Source: Lachnospiraceae bacterium GAM79 (GTDB lineage Bacteria > Bacillota > Clostridia > Lachnospirales > Lachnospiraceae). Taken from it: 64,000 nucleotides of DNA. The notes beneath the pieces were generated by a model. The model worked only from the letters and a program-made list of their open reading frames with translations. It made no database searches and was not told the origin of the DNA. The stretch is taken from assembly GCA_003584705.1 (NCBI GenBank), contig AP018536.1, positions 62,001 to 126,000 of the forward strand, given 5' to 3'. Positions 24,213 through 33,900 of this stretch are shown in pieces; the first letter of the stretch is position 1; each line of letters opens with the position of its first letter. Both the position numbers and the translations under genes were made by a program.

Positions 24213-24887
24213 ATGAGTGTGATATTAGAAACCAAGCAGCTTTGTAAGTTTTATGGCGCAGGTGAGAATCAGGTCAAAGCGGTCAATCAGGTGAACATTC
24301 AGATTGAGCAGGGAGAATTTGTCGCAATTGTTGGAAAGTCAGGTTCCGGTAAAAGTACATTACTTCATATGCTTGGAGGACTTGATACTCCGACAAAAGG
24401 CAGTGTTACTTTAGCAGGGAAAGATTTATACAGGATGAAGGAAGATGCCCTTGCTGTTTTCCGCAGAAGAAAAATCGGATTTGTTTTTCAGGCATTTAAT
24501 CTGGTTTCATCTATTAATGTCTGGGAAAATATTGTACTGCCACTGGGGCTGGATGGAAGAAAAGTGGATGAAGCGTATGTAAATGATATCATTGCAACTC
24601 TGGGGATTGAAAACCGGATTTATAATCTGCCAAATCAGTTATCCGGAGGACAGCAGCAGAGAGTAGCAATTGCAAGAGCACTGGTGAATCGTCCGGAAAT
24701 TATATTTGCAGATGAGCCGACAGGAAATCTTGATTCTAAGACCAGTGATGAGGTAATCGCTCTGCTTAAGATGACAGCAAAAAAATATGGACAGACAATT
24801 GTAATGATTACCCATGATGACGAAATTGCACAGGTCGCTGACCGTATTCTGGTGATTGAGGACGGACAGGTGGTGGATTTCAGATGA
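24213..24887 (+). CDS. ABC transporter ATPase (MacB/LolD type)
   Basis: The start at MSVILETKQLCKFYG has AGGAGG just upstream. The ATPase of about 224 residues has Walker A VGKSGSGKST, Q-loop FQAFNLVSS, signature LSGGQQQR and Walker B IIFADEPTGNLD, with the switch His in MITHDDE. It belongs to the MacB/LolD/FtsE group that powers FtsX-type permeases. The permease gene overlaps its end by 4 bp. Because that gene is interrupted by an insertion sequence, this ATPase probably has no functional partner from this locus. Confidence 0.92.
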   Translation: MSVILETKQLCKFYGAGENQVKAVNQVNIQIEQGEFVAIVGKSGSGKSTLLHMLGGLDTPTKGSVTLAGKDLYRMKEDALAVFRRRKIGFVFQAFNLVSSINVWENIVLPLGLDGRKVDEAYVNDIIATLGIENRIYNLPNQLSGGQQQRVAIARALVNRPEIIFADEPTGNLDSKTSDEVIALLKMTAKKYGQTIVMITHDDEIAQVADRILVIEDGQVVDFR

Positions 24888-27103
24888 AGACAATAAGCAG
24901 GATTGCATATAGCAATGACAAAAGGAACAGGACAAGAAGTATACTGATCATGATGGCAATCTGTCTGACCATGATGCTGCTTGTTACCATCAGTACTGTG
25001 GGAAATGGGGTAATTCATTTACAGAAAAGTCAGGCGGCAGGCTCATATGGAAGCAACTACGGCCTGTTTATCGCCGCAGATGGTACGCAATTAAAAGAAG
25101 TGGAACGCAGAGCTGAGATATCTGATATCGGCATCATGTGTACGGAGGGCATCCTGAAAGGAAATGAAAATGGCGGCTTTGTCAGTGCGGATGAAACGGT
25201 CAGGAAAATGCTTCCCTATAATCAGGAATATGTGTTGAAGGAAGGTACCTATCCGGAAAAGGCGCAGGAAATTGCCGCAGGACGCGCTTTCTTTGATGCA
25301 GTGGGATACCATGATGTAAAGGTCGGAGACACCGTAACATTGGAGTACCGTTCCGGCATGCAGTCGGAATACGCACCGGTGGAATTTACTGTCAGCGGGA
25401 TTTTATATGACCGGGATGAATATACCATCGAGGCTTCCTATGTTGTATTCGGTTCGCAGGATTTTTATAATGAGCGTGTTGCGGAGGGTGACAGGCAATA
25501 TAATATCTATTTTACCTTGAGCGATTCTGCAAATATATCTATGAATAATGTTGCGCCTGTTATAAAAGAAATCGCAGATTCCTGCGGCATTGACCAGAAA
25601 AACGTGATCATCAATGACCTCTACCTGCAGTGGGTATTGCAGCCGAGCTATGAAATGATTGTGGTTTGTGGAACCCTGATTCTCGGAATCGTGCTGTTTT
25701 CCGTTGTGGTCATTTATAATATCTTCCAGGTCGGAATCGCCCAGAAGGTTCAGGAGTACGGAAAAATCAAGGCGCTGGGTGCAACCAGAAAGCAGATGAA
25801 GCAGTTGATCTTTCGTGAGGGCATTCTTCTGGCGGTTCCTTCGATACCGCTGGGGCTGCTGTTTGGTTTCCTGATTGCAAAAGTCAGCTTCAACTGGCTG
25901 GTGGAGCAGGGAAATCTGGTATCGTCCGGAATCAAGAACCATCAGGTGCCTCTGTTTTCACTGACAATTATGCTCATCTGCATTTTTGTATCGTTTCTTA
26001 CGGTCGTTTTGGCTCTGCGCAAACCCATGAAAATTGTTTCCCGGATTTCACCCATCGAAGCGACACGGTATCTTGACGGCTCCAAAACGCAAAAACAGGG
26101 CAGACGAAAAGGGAGAAAAGATGTCAACGTTTTCTCCATGGCAATGGCAAATGTGACAGGCAATCCGAAAAGAACCATTGCTACGATTCTTACCATGGGG
26201 CTTTCCTGTGTATTGTTTGTAATTATCTCTAATTATGTTGGGAATATTGACACGGAGCACGAGGCGCGGATTGCAATCAACCATGGACAATTTGAGTTGC
26301 AGCTGGATTATTCCCAGAATTATGATGAAGCTTATCCGGAGAATAATCTGGATACGATTCTGACGGATAATCCATTGAATGATTCAATGATTGAAGAAAT
26401 CAAAAGCATTCCGGGAGTGACAGATGTCATGACGAGAGAGATTGTCTCTGTAAATCTGAACGGAACAAGATTTCCGGCTGATATTGTGAGTAAAAATGAT
26501 TTTGATTTTATGCGCCAAGACGGGGATATTGGCTCTATGGACTATGATCAGGCGGTAAAGAATGGTGAAATTTTCTTTGGCTGGTCGGCGTGGATGGAAC
26601 AAGATGGATATGCTCCGGGTGAATCTATTGTATTTGACTTTGAGAATGGAAGTGAAACCTATACCTATCAGGGAAAGATTGCAGGATCCTTTGTAAGCGC
26701 AGACACTTATCTTGTCATTCCGGAAGGTGTATACCGTTCCATGAATCCGAGGGGAACAGCCTATGGCTATCTGTGGGTGGACTGTGATAAAAAAGATGTT
26801 ACATCTGTGGAACAGAGTCTGAATACTTTGATTTCTAATACTTCGCATATAAAAATGGATACCTATCATGCACAGTTACAATCTGCAGAATACGCAAGCC
26901 GTATGATGAAGCTTGGCTGCTATCTGTTCATGGCAATTGTCGGTCTCATTGGGTTTATGAATCTGGCAAACACCATGATCATCAATATCACCACGAAGAA
27001 GCAGGAATACGGTGTGCTGCAAGCGGTAGGCATGACCAATAAGCAGTTGAATTTGAGCTTACAAATACAGGGCTTGATTGAGACCGTTTCAAGTTTTGTG
27101 TAA
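24884..27103 (+). pseudogene. FtsX-type ABC permease, 5' part (interrupted by IS256 element)
   Basis: The first part encodes a MacB-like permease. It has an N-terminal membrane helix (ILIMMAICLTMMLLVTIST), a large extracellular domain, a three-helix FtsX core around residues 260-380, a second extracellular domain, then MMKLGCYLFMAIVGLIGFMN. True coding sequence ends at 27079 in LQIQGLI; the last eight codons are insertion sequence. Joining it in frame to 28570 restores QGLIFTVGTICVALAAGLPL. About 80 C-terminal residues with the last membrane helices are separated, so the permease is most likely non-functional. Confidence 0.9.
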
Positions 27104-28561
27104 ACGTTAAAAACTGATATAAGATTTGTGAATAGTTACAAATGGGCAGAGCCGATTTTCCGGATTCTGCCCATATCTGCATTATACAGGAGTTTTTGGG
27201 TATGTCAATAAAACCTGCCTAAAGCAAGCTGTTTTTACAGGTTGCGTCCGATTAGACGTTCTTCAAAATAGATTTCCAGCTGGGAATGGATCTGCCCCCA
27301 GTCCTGCCTGTGTCCGGTCCATTTTTTCGTGATATCCATAGTTGCCAGATACAGCATTTTTAAAAGGCTATCATCTGACGGAAAAACTGTCTTGCTTTTG
27401 GTCACTTTCCGAAGCTGACGGTTGAATCCTTCAATGGCATTTGTGGTATAAATCAAACGTCTTACAGCTTCTGGATACTTGAAATAAGTGGACAGTGTTG
27501 CCCAGTTATCATGCCAGGATTTATAGATTTTCGGGTACTTGGAATCCCATTTATCTTTGAATAATTCTAACTCATTTAAAGCTGTTTCTTCCGTTGGAGC
27601 CGCATATACAAGCTTCAGATCAGCCATCAGTTTTTTGATATCTTTGTAGGAGACAAACTTCGTTGAATTGCGGATCTGGTGAATGATACACTGCTGAATC
27701 TCTGTTTTTGGATAAACCGCCTCGATTGCCTGTGGAAATCCATTTAAACCATCAACGCATGCAATTAGGATATCCTCAACGCCTCTGTTTTTTAATCCAT
27801 TCATGATAGAAAGCCAGAACTTTGCACTTTCGTTTTCTCCAACATACATTCCAAGAACATCTTTTTTCCCATTCATATCGATACCAAGGGCAATGTAAAC
27901 CGCACGTTTTACAATACGTCCTTCACTGCGGACGTGATAGTGGATTGCATCCATAAATACTACAGCATACACTTCTTCCAAAGGGCGTTCCTGCCATTCT
28001 TTTACAATCGGCAGGATTTTATCTGTGATCCTGCTGATTGTACTGTCAGAAATATCAATATCGTATAATTCACGCATGTGGGATTCAATGTCTCCAGTTG
28101 TCATTCCCTTGGCATACATGGAAAGTATTTTTTCTTCCATGTCCTGAGTTACGGTATTTTGATATTTTTTAATCAGCTGTGGTTCATAATCACCGTTACG
28201 ATCCCTTGGAATCGCCACATCCATATCTCCATAACTGGTGTGCATGGTTTTGCTGGAATGTCCATTTCTACTATTGTCTGTTTCTTTGTTTCGATAGTCA
28301 TACTTGGAATATCCTAATTCCTCATCCAGTTCTTCATCCAAAGCACCTTCCAAAAGGACAGACATCATGTCACGCATGATGCTATTTACATCGGTGCCGT
28401 CTTTGATGCTGATATCATTATTTTTCAGATAGTCACGCATCATTTCTCTCATTGCTGCTTTTTGTGGGCTGTCTTTTCTTCTTGCCATAAAAATAACCTC
28501 CAAACTGAGTAATTTTATCTTACATCAGTTTGGAGGTTTACACAAACTTTAGGATACTCCC
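27080..28561 (-). mobile_element. IS256-family insertion sequence
   Basis: This 1482-bp element has imperfect 26-bp terminal inverted repeats (27080-27105 and 28536-28561). They share GTGTAAAC at their inner part and an extended AAACTGATxTAAGAT just inside. It is flanked by an exact 8-bp direct duplication GCTTGATT (27072-27079 and 28562-28569), the size usual for this family. The single gene is a minus-strand transposase. The clean duplication and intact transposase suggest a recent insertion. Confidence 0.92.
27235..28488 (-). CDS. IS256-family (mutator-type) transposase
   Basis: The start at MARRKDSPQKAAMREMM is chosen for the GGAGG just before it. The protein of about 417 residues shows the DDE mutator features: FMDAIHYHVRSEGRIVKRAV with the first Asp, ILIACVDGLNGFPQAIEAVY with the second, and the C-terminal TTNAIEGFNRQLRKVTKSK containing the Glu and the signature. 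The N-terminal GYSKYDYRNKETDNSRNGHS is also typical. It is intact and therefore potentially active. Confidence 0.96.
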   Translation of the reverse strand: MARRKDSPQKAAMREMMRDYLKNNDISIKDGTDVNSIMRDMMSVLLEGALDEELDEELGYSKYDYRNKETDNSRNGHSSKTMHTSYGDMDVAIPRDRNGDYEPQLIKKYQNTVTQDMEEKILSMYAKGMTTGDIESHMRELYDIDISDSTISRITDKILPIVKEWQERPLEEVYAVVFMDAIHYHVRSEGRIVKRAVYIALGIDMNGKKDVLGMYVGENESAKFWLSIMNGLKNRGVEDILIACVDGLNGFPQAIEAVYPKTEIQQCIIHQIRNSTKFVSYKDIKKLMADLKLVYAAPTEETALNELELFKDKWDSKYPKIYKSWHDNWATLSTYFKYPEAVRRLIYTTNAIEGFNRQLRKVTKSKTVFPSDDSLLKMLYLATMDITKKWTGHRQDWGQIHSQLEIYFEERLIGRNL

Positions 28562-28803
28562 GCTTGATTTTTACGGTTGGCACCATCTGCGTCGCACTTG
28601 CTGCCGGTCTGCCCCTTGGCTATGCACTGTTTTCCTATGCGAAGCATAATGGGATTTTTGGAATGAACGTTTATCACGTTCCTCTTATCCCGATTCTTGT
28701 TATGATTCTTCTGGTTGGTATTCTACAAATTGTGCTTTCCTGTGTTTTAAGCAGTAATCTGAAAAAGGAAACGCTGGTAGAAAGAATAAGGTATCAGGGA
28801 TAG
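28562..28803 (+). pseudogene. FtsX-type ABC permease, 3' part
   Basis: After the right target duplication the frame continues LIFTVGTICVALAAGLPLGY and ends with the last membrane helix (IPILVMILLVGILQIVLSCV) and tail KKETLVERIRYQG, typical of FtsX permeases. The nearest in-frame TTG at 28564 has no ribosome site, so independent translation is unlikely. It is the continuation of the gene that starts at 24884. Confidence 0.88.
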
Positions 28804-29014
28804 CAAGTAATATGTAATGAACTAGGTCTTAACGAAGAGGAGAAATAGATAACTTCCATTTTGTATGTATGATAAATCTAAACAGTATTTTAGCAACATT
28901 TCCTACTGGTTAATTAAATTGAATAGAAATTAAACACTGTTCAATTGAGCAATCTATATGAATCTGATATGCTGAGTATACAAAAGCTTTTGAATTTTTT
29001 AGGAGATGAAGCAA

Positions 29015-30052
29015 ATGGATATAGGCGTTGTTATAAAAAAATACAGAAAAGAAGCTGGTATGACGCAGGAGGAGATGGCAAACAGATTAGGCGTGACGAC
29101 ACCGGCTGTAAACAAATGGGAGAATAGTAATTCCAAGCCGGATATTGAACTGCTGGCACCAATTGCAAGACTGCTTGATATTTCACTTGATACATTACTT
29201 TCTTTTCATGAAAAACTTTCAGATACTGAAATCGAAGAAATTATCAGGAAGATGGACAGGATGTTTTCAGAAGAAGGCTATGAAAAGACTTATGAATGGG
29301 CATTGAGACTTATAAAGGAATATCCGAATTGTAATATGCTTATCTGGCAGACTGCGGTAATGCTTGATGCAAGAAGAATAACGGATAAATGCACGAATCA
29401 GGAAAAATATGATAAGCAGATTAACGCATGGTATGAGCTGGCACTACATGATGAGAATGAAGAGATACAGCATCATGCAGCAGATTCCTTATTTGGATTT
29501 TATTTACGTAAGAAGGATTACACCAAGGCAGAAAAATATCTGGACTATTTTTCAGAATACGATCCTATGAAAAGTTATTATCAGGGAAGATTACTCCAGA
29601 AGCAGGGAAAAATCAAAGAAGCATATGAAAAATATGAAAATATTATTTTTTCCGGCTTTAGTACACTTAATTTTGTTCTTTCCACAATGGCGGGACTGGC
29701 ATTGCGGGAAAATGATATCGGTTATGCGAGATTTTTGTCAGGGAAGGTACAGGCAGTTGCACATACATTGGAAATGGGAAAATATAATGAGTATTCGCCA
29801 ATGCTTGATATTGTATGTGCAGGGAAAGATGTAGAGGGAACATATAAGGTGGTAAAACATCTTCTTGATAATGTGGGTACTATGTATGATTTTAGAAAGT
29901 CCGGTTTATATAAGCATATGAAGTTCAGAGATATTGATGAAGCTATATTAGATGGTGTAAAAGAAAAACTTCTTGAAGGATTCAGAAAGGAGGAAGAATT
30001 CGGCTACATGGCAGGATATGAACCGTGGGAGAAATTAATTTTTGACAGATAA
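29015..30052 (+). CDS. XRE regulator with TPR-like C-terminal region
   Basis: The start at MDIGVVIKKYRKEAGMTQEE follows AGGAG by nine bases. The 346-residue protein has an N-terminal helix-turn-helix (GMTQEEMANRLGVTTPAVNK, then WENSNSKPDIELLAPIARLL). A long helical region follows with TPR-like pairs (DYTKAEKYLDYFSEYDPM, then GKIKEAYEKYENI). This layout resembles regulators that bind signalling peptides or partner proteins. It stands alone on its transcript. The target is unknown. Confidence 0.85.
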   Translation: MDIGVVIKKYRKEAGMTQEEMANRLGVTTPAVNKWENSNSKPDIELLAPIARLLDISLDTLLSFHEKLSDTEIEEIIRKMDRMFSEEGYEKTYEWALRLIKEYPNCNMLIWQTAVMLDARRITDKCTNQEKYDKQINAWYELALHDENEEIQHHAADSLFGFYLRKKDYTKAEKYLDYFSEYDPMKSYYQGRLLQKQGKIKEAYEKYENIIFSGFSTLNFVLSTMAGLALRENDIGYARFLSGKVQAVAHTLEMGKYNEYSPMLDIVCAGKDVEGTYKVVKHLLDNVGTMYDFRKSGLYKHMKFRDIDEAILDGVKEKLLEGFRKEEEFGYMAGYEPWEKLIFDR

Positions 30053-30177
30053 GTTTTTTGAAAACTGTCGTTTGGTAAAATCTATTCCATTTTTAAAAGT
30101 CTTGCGATAAAATATGTTCTGTGAGACGGTGTGCCTGTTGACGAGGAAGAAATAGTAAAGAGAATATAGGAATGAGA

Positions 30178-30204
30178 AGGAATCGAGAGATCGGTTCCTT
30201 TTTT
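30178..30204 (+). terminator. Terminator after XRE-TPR gene
   Basis: AAGGAATCGA and TCGGTTCCTT pair around a short loop, followed by a run of T. It lies about 130 bp after the XRE-TPR stop. Confidence 0.6.
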
Positions 30205-30303
30205 ATGCTTAGAATTAATTGATGACAAAATCAAATTGACATATAGAAGCTTGATTGATATGATATAGACAAAATGAAAATGGCATATTGGAGGAACATT
30301 AAG

Positions 30304-30582
30304 ATGGATAAAGTTATAAATATTGAAGAGGCATTAAAAAGAATTGAGGAGTTGGAAAAAGAGAATGCAAAACTTCGGGAGGAATTGGAGTATTACAGAA
30401 ATCGTAAGTTAAGCGGTCGTCAGAAACATAACGCCAAGTGGATGGCAATATATAATGATTTTGTTGTTGGGTATGAGAGCGGCATGACAATGGTAGAAAT
30501 TGCGAAGCGGAACAATGTCAGTGAGAGGACGATCTATAGGTATAAAGCGTATTATGACAAAATGAAGGAAAAAGAGGAATAG
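30304..30582 (+). CDS. Small coiled-coil/helix-turn-helix protein
   Basis: This 92-residue protein starts at MDKVINIEEALKRIEELEKE with GGAGG upstream. Residues 5-40 form a heptad-rich coiled coil (IEELEKENAKLREELEYY). The C-terminal half resembles the DNA-binding domain of DNA invertases: GYESGMTMVEIAKRNNVSER, then TIYRYKAYY. There is no catalytic domain. It directly precedes the first ORF6N gene and could regulate it, or be a remnant of a recombinase. Confidence 0.7.
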   Translation: MDKVINIEEALKRIEELEKENAKLREELEYYRNRKLSGRQKHNAKWMAIYNDFVVGYESGMTMVEIAKRNNVSERTIYRYKAYYDKMKEKEE

Positions 30583-30619
30583 ACCATTTTGCTGATGTCA
30601 GCAATATGTTATATGAGAG

Positions 30620-30645
30620 TTGCGGACAATTTTTTTGACCGCAAA
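30620..30645. repeat. Leader palindrome 1 upstream of ORF6N gene 1
   Basis: TTGCGG, 13 bases, CCGCAAA lies 15-20 bases before the ORF6N gene. The same outer sequence and spacing occur in a perfect palindrome inside that gene (30887-30919). It could be a protein operator or an RNA hairpin near the ribosome site GGAGG at 30652-30656. Confidence 0.6.
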
Positions 30646-30662
30646 ATGGATGGAGGAATTCT

Positions 30663-31712
30663 ATGGCAGAAGATAAAAAGAAAGAAATCGATGTTACAGT
30701 AATAGAAGTAACAGAAGAATATCTAAAAGAAAAACTGTATAAAATTAGGGGTAAAAGGGTATTGCTTGATGCTGATTTAGCAGAGATATATGGCTATGAT
30801 ACGAAGGGATTTAATAGACAGGTAAAAAATAATATTGAAAAATTTGATGAAGATTTTATGTTTGAATTGACAGATGAGGAATTAGAAGATTTGCGGTACA
30901 AAAATTGTACCGCAAATCTAAGTTCAAAAAGTCGTTATAATCCTCATGTATTTACAGAGCAAGGATTATATATGCTGATGACTGTCTTGAAAGGACCGTT
31001 GGCTGTTAAACAGAGCAAGGCATTAATAAGAACCTTTAAGAAAATGAAAGATTACATATTAGAAAATCGTGATTTAATAGGTCAGAGGGAAATACTTCAG
31101 TTAAGCATGGAGACTGCTAACAACAGAATAGAAATTAATAAAATCAATTCAAATATGATATCTTTGGAAAAACAGATTTCAGATGTTGCAGAAGGATTGA
31201 AGGATGTTGTGACAAAATCTGAGTTAGCTGACATGATGAACAGCTTTGTTTCAGATGATGACGAGAAGTGGCTCATGTTTAATGCAAAGTTCAGTAGTGC
31301 GGATGAAGTTTATGAGTCCATTTATAAGCAGGCAAAGTCGTCAATATACGTCGTTGATAATTATATTGGATTAAGAACGCTGGTACATCTTAAAAATTCT
31401 CCTACAGGAGTAAATATTACTTTATTCAGCGATAATGTCGGAAATAATAAACTTCACAATATAGAATTTACGGATTTCTGTAAAGAGTATCCATCCGTAA
31501 AAATATCAATGAAAAAGACCGGCGGTATATTCCATGATCGTTTTATCGTGCTTGATTATGGAACTGATGATGAAAGAGTTTTCTTATGTGGTGCTTCATC
31601 AAAGGATGCAGGGGCAAGAATAACCAGTATTGTTGAAGACTATGGAGTATCTAAATATACCCCGGTTATTGCCACACTGTTGAAAAATCCAACTTTGATT
31701 TTACCACACTAG
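30663..31712 (+). CDS. ORF6N DNA-binding protein with PLD-like C-terminal domain (copy 1)
   Basis: This 349-residue protein has an N-terminal ORF6N domain (IRGKRVLLDADLAEIYGYDT, then FNRQVKNNIEKFDEDFMFEL and VFTEQGLYMLMTVLKG). A helical linker covers about residues 125-205. The C-terminal domain resembles phospholipase-D/nuclease folds: SIYVVDNYIGLRTL, then HDRFIVLDY and FLCGASSKDAG. The classical HKD lysine is replaced by Arg in HDR. ORF6N domains occur in phage and mobile-element DNA-binding proteins. The palindrome 30887-30919 falls in codons for LRYKNCTANL, in the DNA-binding domain. The second copy lies 4 kb downstream. Confidence 0.85.
   Translation: MAEDKKKEIDVTVIEVTEEYLKEKLYKIRGKRVLLDADLAEIYGYDTKGFNRQVKNNIEKFDEDFMFELTDEELEDLRYKNCTANLSSKSRYNPHVFTEQGLYMLMTVLKGPLAVKQSKALIRTFKKMKDYILENRDLIGQREILQLSMETANNRIEINKINSNMISLEKQISDVAEGLKDVVTKSELADMMNSFVSDDDEKWLMFNAKFSSADEVYESIYKQAKSSIYVVDNYIGLRTLVHLKNSPTGVNITLFSDNVGNNKLHNIEFTDFCKEYPSVKISMKKTGGIFHDRFIVLDYGTDDERVFLCGASSKDAGARITSIVEDYGVSKYTPVIATLLKNPTLILPH
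30887..30919. repeat. In-gene palindrome 1 (ORF6N copy 1)
   Basis: A perfect 15-3-15 palindrome (AGATTTGCGGTACAA, AAA, and its complement) lies inside the ORF6N coding sequence. Its outer part matches the leader palindrome at 30620-30645. Confidence 0.9.
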
Positions 31713-31726
31713 AGGAGATTGAGCCT

Positions 31727-31772
31727 GCGAACATTAGAAATAAAATCAGACGTTCGCAGGCTTTTTGTTTAC
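31727..31772 (+). terminator. Terminator after ORF6N gene 1
   Basis: GCCTGCGAAC and GTTCGCAGGC form a 10-bp perfect stem with a loop of about 20 nt, followed by TTTTTGTTT. Confidence 0.8.
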
Positions 31773-31855
31773 AAAGAATTTTTCACAGGTATAATAAACA
31801 TGACAGATAGTTGTCATGTTGAGTTAGATATGATAGGTATGGAGTATGAGAAACG

Positions 31856-32773
31856 ATGAAAATAGATAGACTTATCGGTATATTGTCAATCTTACTGCAG
31901 GAAGAAAAGACAACGGCTCCTGAACTGGCAGAAAGATTTGAGGTATCTCGAAGGACAATAAATCGGGATATTGAAGACCTTTGTAAAGCAGGTATTCCTA
32001 TAAAAACTGCACAGGGTACCGGTGGTGGTATCAGTATTATGGATGGATATCGTATGGACAGGACGATTTTGAGTTCCAAAGATATGCAGATGATTCTTGC
32101 GGGTTTGCGGAGTCTTGACAGTGTGAGCGGAAGCAGGTACTACAGTCAGCTGATGGAGAAAATCCAGACCGGATCATCAGAGTTCATCAGTGGAAGAGAC
32201 TCTATGCTGATTGACTTATCTTCATGGTATAAGGGTTCTCTTGCTCCAAAGATCGAGGTAATACAGAGTGCAATAGAAAACAGGCGCATCATACGATTTA
32301 AGTATTATGCTCCGTCCGGAGAGAGCAACCGAAGGGTAGAACCATATTATCTGGTTTTCCGGTGGTCGAGCTGGTATGTATGGGGGTGGTGTTTAGAACG
32401 TAAAGATTACAGGCTGTTCAAACTGAACCGTATGGATTGTGTTGTTGAAACAGACCATGGATTTCTGCGCAGAGAAGTACCAATGCCGGATTTGTCAAAT
32501 GAGAAGATATTTCCGGGTGGGATAAATGTAAAAGCTCTTTTCACACCGAATATGAAGTGGCGGCTGGTTGAAGAATTTGGACCGAACTGCTTTACAGAAA
32601 CGGACGATGGAAGGCTGCTCTTTTCAGCAGACTATACGGATATGGATAATCTTGTGACATGGCTTATGACATTTGGAGCAAAAGTAGAGGTGCTTGAGCC
32701 GGAAGAAGTGCGGGACATTATTCGCAGGAATGCAGAGGAAATATTAAAAATCTATGGAGGATTAGGAAAATGA
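31856..32773 (+). CDS. WYL-domain transcriptional regulator (YafY-like)
   Basis: This 305-residue protein has an N-terminal winged helix-turn-helix (ERFEVSRRTINRDIEDLCKA). A WYL ligand-sensing domain follows at about residues 138-220 (FKYYAPSGESNRRVEPYYLV, then WSSWYVWGWCLERKDYRLFK), and a C-terminal WCX-like extension ends it. WYL proteins sense nucleic acids or small molecules and regulate stress or defence genes. It starts a four-gene operon: the glyoxalase-like gene overlaps its stop by 4 bp. It likely controls that operon. Confidence 0.92.
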   Translation: MKIDRLIGILSILLQEEKTTAPELAERFEVSRRTINRDIEDLCKAGIPIKTAQGTGGGISIMDGYRMDRTILSSKDMQMILAGLRSLDSVSGSRYYSQLMEKIQTGSSEFISGRDSMLIDLSSWYKGSLAPKIEVIQSAIENRRIIRFKYYAPSGESNRRVEPYYLVFRWSSWYVWGWCLERKDYRLFKLNRMDCVVETDHGFLRREVPMPDLSNEKIFPGGINVKALFTPNMKWRLVEEFGPNCFTETDDGRLLFSADYTDMDNLVTWLMTFGAKVEVLEPEEVRDIIRRNAEEILKIYGGLGK

Positions 32774-33189
32774 GATTAGACGGTTTGGGGTTGTTTGTTG
32801 ATGATATGGCAAAGATGATTCGTTTTTACAAGGATGTTCTCGGATTTGAAATTAAGGAAGAAGAGAACACTTCCAATGTTTATCTTGTGAAAGACGGAAC
32901 ACTTTTTTTACTGTATGGACGGAACGATTTTGAGAAGATAACAAACCGACGATATGAGTATATCAAGGGTTTGAATGGTCATTCTGAAATAGCGCTATAT
33001 GTTGATACTTTTGAAGAGGTGGACGAGGCATACAAGAAGGCTGTGGAAAATGGTGCAACATCTGTGCTTGAACCGGAACTTGAACCTTGGGGACAGAGAA
33101 CCTGCTATATTGCTGATCCGGAAGGAAATATGATAGAGATTGGTTCCTGGAATAAGCCTTATGAAGAGAAGGACTTAGAGGGGGTGTAA
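32770..33189 (+). CDS. Glyoxalase/bleomycin-resistance-like protein
   Basis: The 139-residue protein has the vicinal-oxygen-chelate fold: MRLDGLGLFVDDMAKMIRFY, FYKDVLGFEIKEE in the first half and EIALYVDTFEEVDEAYKKAV, then YIADPEGNMIEIGSW in the second. Family members bind a metal ion and act as glyoxalases, dioxygenases or antibiotic-binding proteins. The exact substrate cannot be told. It overlaps the WYL gene by 4 bp and is followed 5 bp later by the GyrI-like gene. Confidence 0.88.
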   Translation: MRLDGLGLFVDDMAKMIRFYKDVLGFEIKEEENTSNVYLVKDGTLFLLYGRNDFEKITNRRYEYIKGLNGHSEIALYVDTFEEVDEAYKKAVENGATSVLEPELEPWGQRTCYIADPEGNMIEIGSWNKPYEEKDLEGV

Positions 33190-33194
33190 AGGAT

Positions 33195-33881
33195 ATGGCT
33201 TTTGACTACAAGAAGGAATATAAAGAATTTTATATGCCAAAAGGCACATCGTCTATCGTAACTGTTCCGAAAATGAACTATATAGCGGTAAGGGGAAGCG
33301 GCAATCCAAATGATGCAGACGGAGAATACAAGCAGGCTATCGGACTTCTGTATGGAATTGCATTTACGATTAAAATGAGCAAAAAGGAAGATCATCAGAT
33401 TGATGGATATTTCGATTATGTCGTGCCGCCATTAGAGGGATTCTGGTGGCAGGGTGAGCGGCGTCTAGGGGATGCCATGCTGCGAACCGACCGAGCCGGC
33501 AGGCGAGATGGAGTATCCGGAATTGATTATGCTCGTAAGGAAGATTTTAAGTGGATCTCTGTTATTCGACTGCCGGATTTTGTTACCAGGGAAGATTTCG
33601 ACTGGGCTGTCAGGAAAGCTACGGCAAAGAAAAAGCAGGATTTTTCTAAGGCTGAGTTTTTTTCCTATGAGGAAGGTCTTTGTGTACAGTGTATGCATAT
33701 CGGAGCGTATGACGATGAGCCTGTTACGGTAGATGCAATGCACAGGTTTATGGAAGAACAGGGATACGCATTGGATATAACGGATCGGAGAATGCACCAC
33801 GAGATTTATCTGAGCGATGCGAGGAAGGTAGCGCCGGAGAAGCTGAAGACTGTAATCAGGCATCCGATAAAGAGAGCCTAA
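33195..33881 (+). CDS. GyrI-like small-molecule-binding protein
   Basis: This 228-residue protein has the layout of stand-alone GyrI-like proteins. It starts FDYKKEYKEFYMPKGTSSIV and contains MNYIAVRGSGNPNDADGEYK and YAIGL-like strands, and DDEPVTVDAMHRFMEEQGY, ending ISDARKVAPEKLKTVIRHPI-like. Such proteins bind hydrophobic or cationic compounds, and some hydrolyse cyclopropanoid toxins. It belongs to the WYL operon, suggesting a xenobiotic or stress response. Confidence 0.88.
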   Translation: MAFDYKKEYKEFYMPKGTSSIVTVPKMNYIAVRGSGNPNDADGEYKQAIGLLYGIAFTIKMSKKEDHQIDGYFDYVVPPLEGFWWQGERRLGDAMLRTDRAGRRDGVSGIDYARKEDFKWISVIRLPDFVTREDFDWAVRKATAKKKQDFSKAEFFSYEEGLCVQCMHIGAYDDEPVTVDAMHRFMEEQGYALDITDRRMHHEIYLSDARKVAPEKLKTVIRHPIKRA

Positions 33882-33900
33882 GGGTATGGAGGAAAATAAT

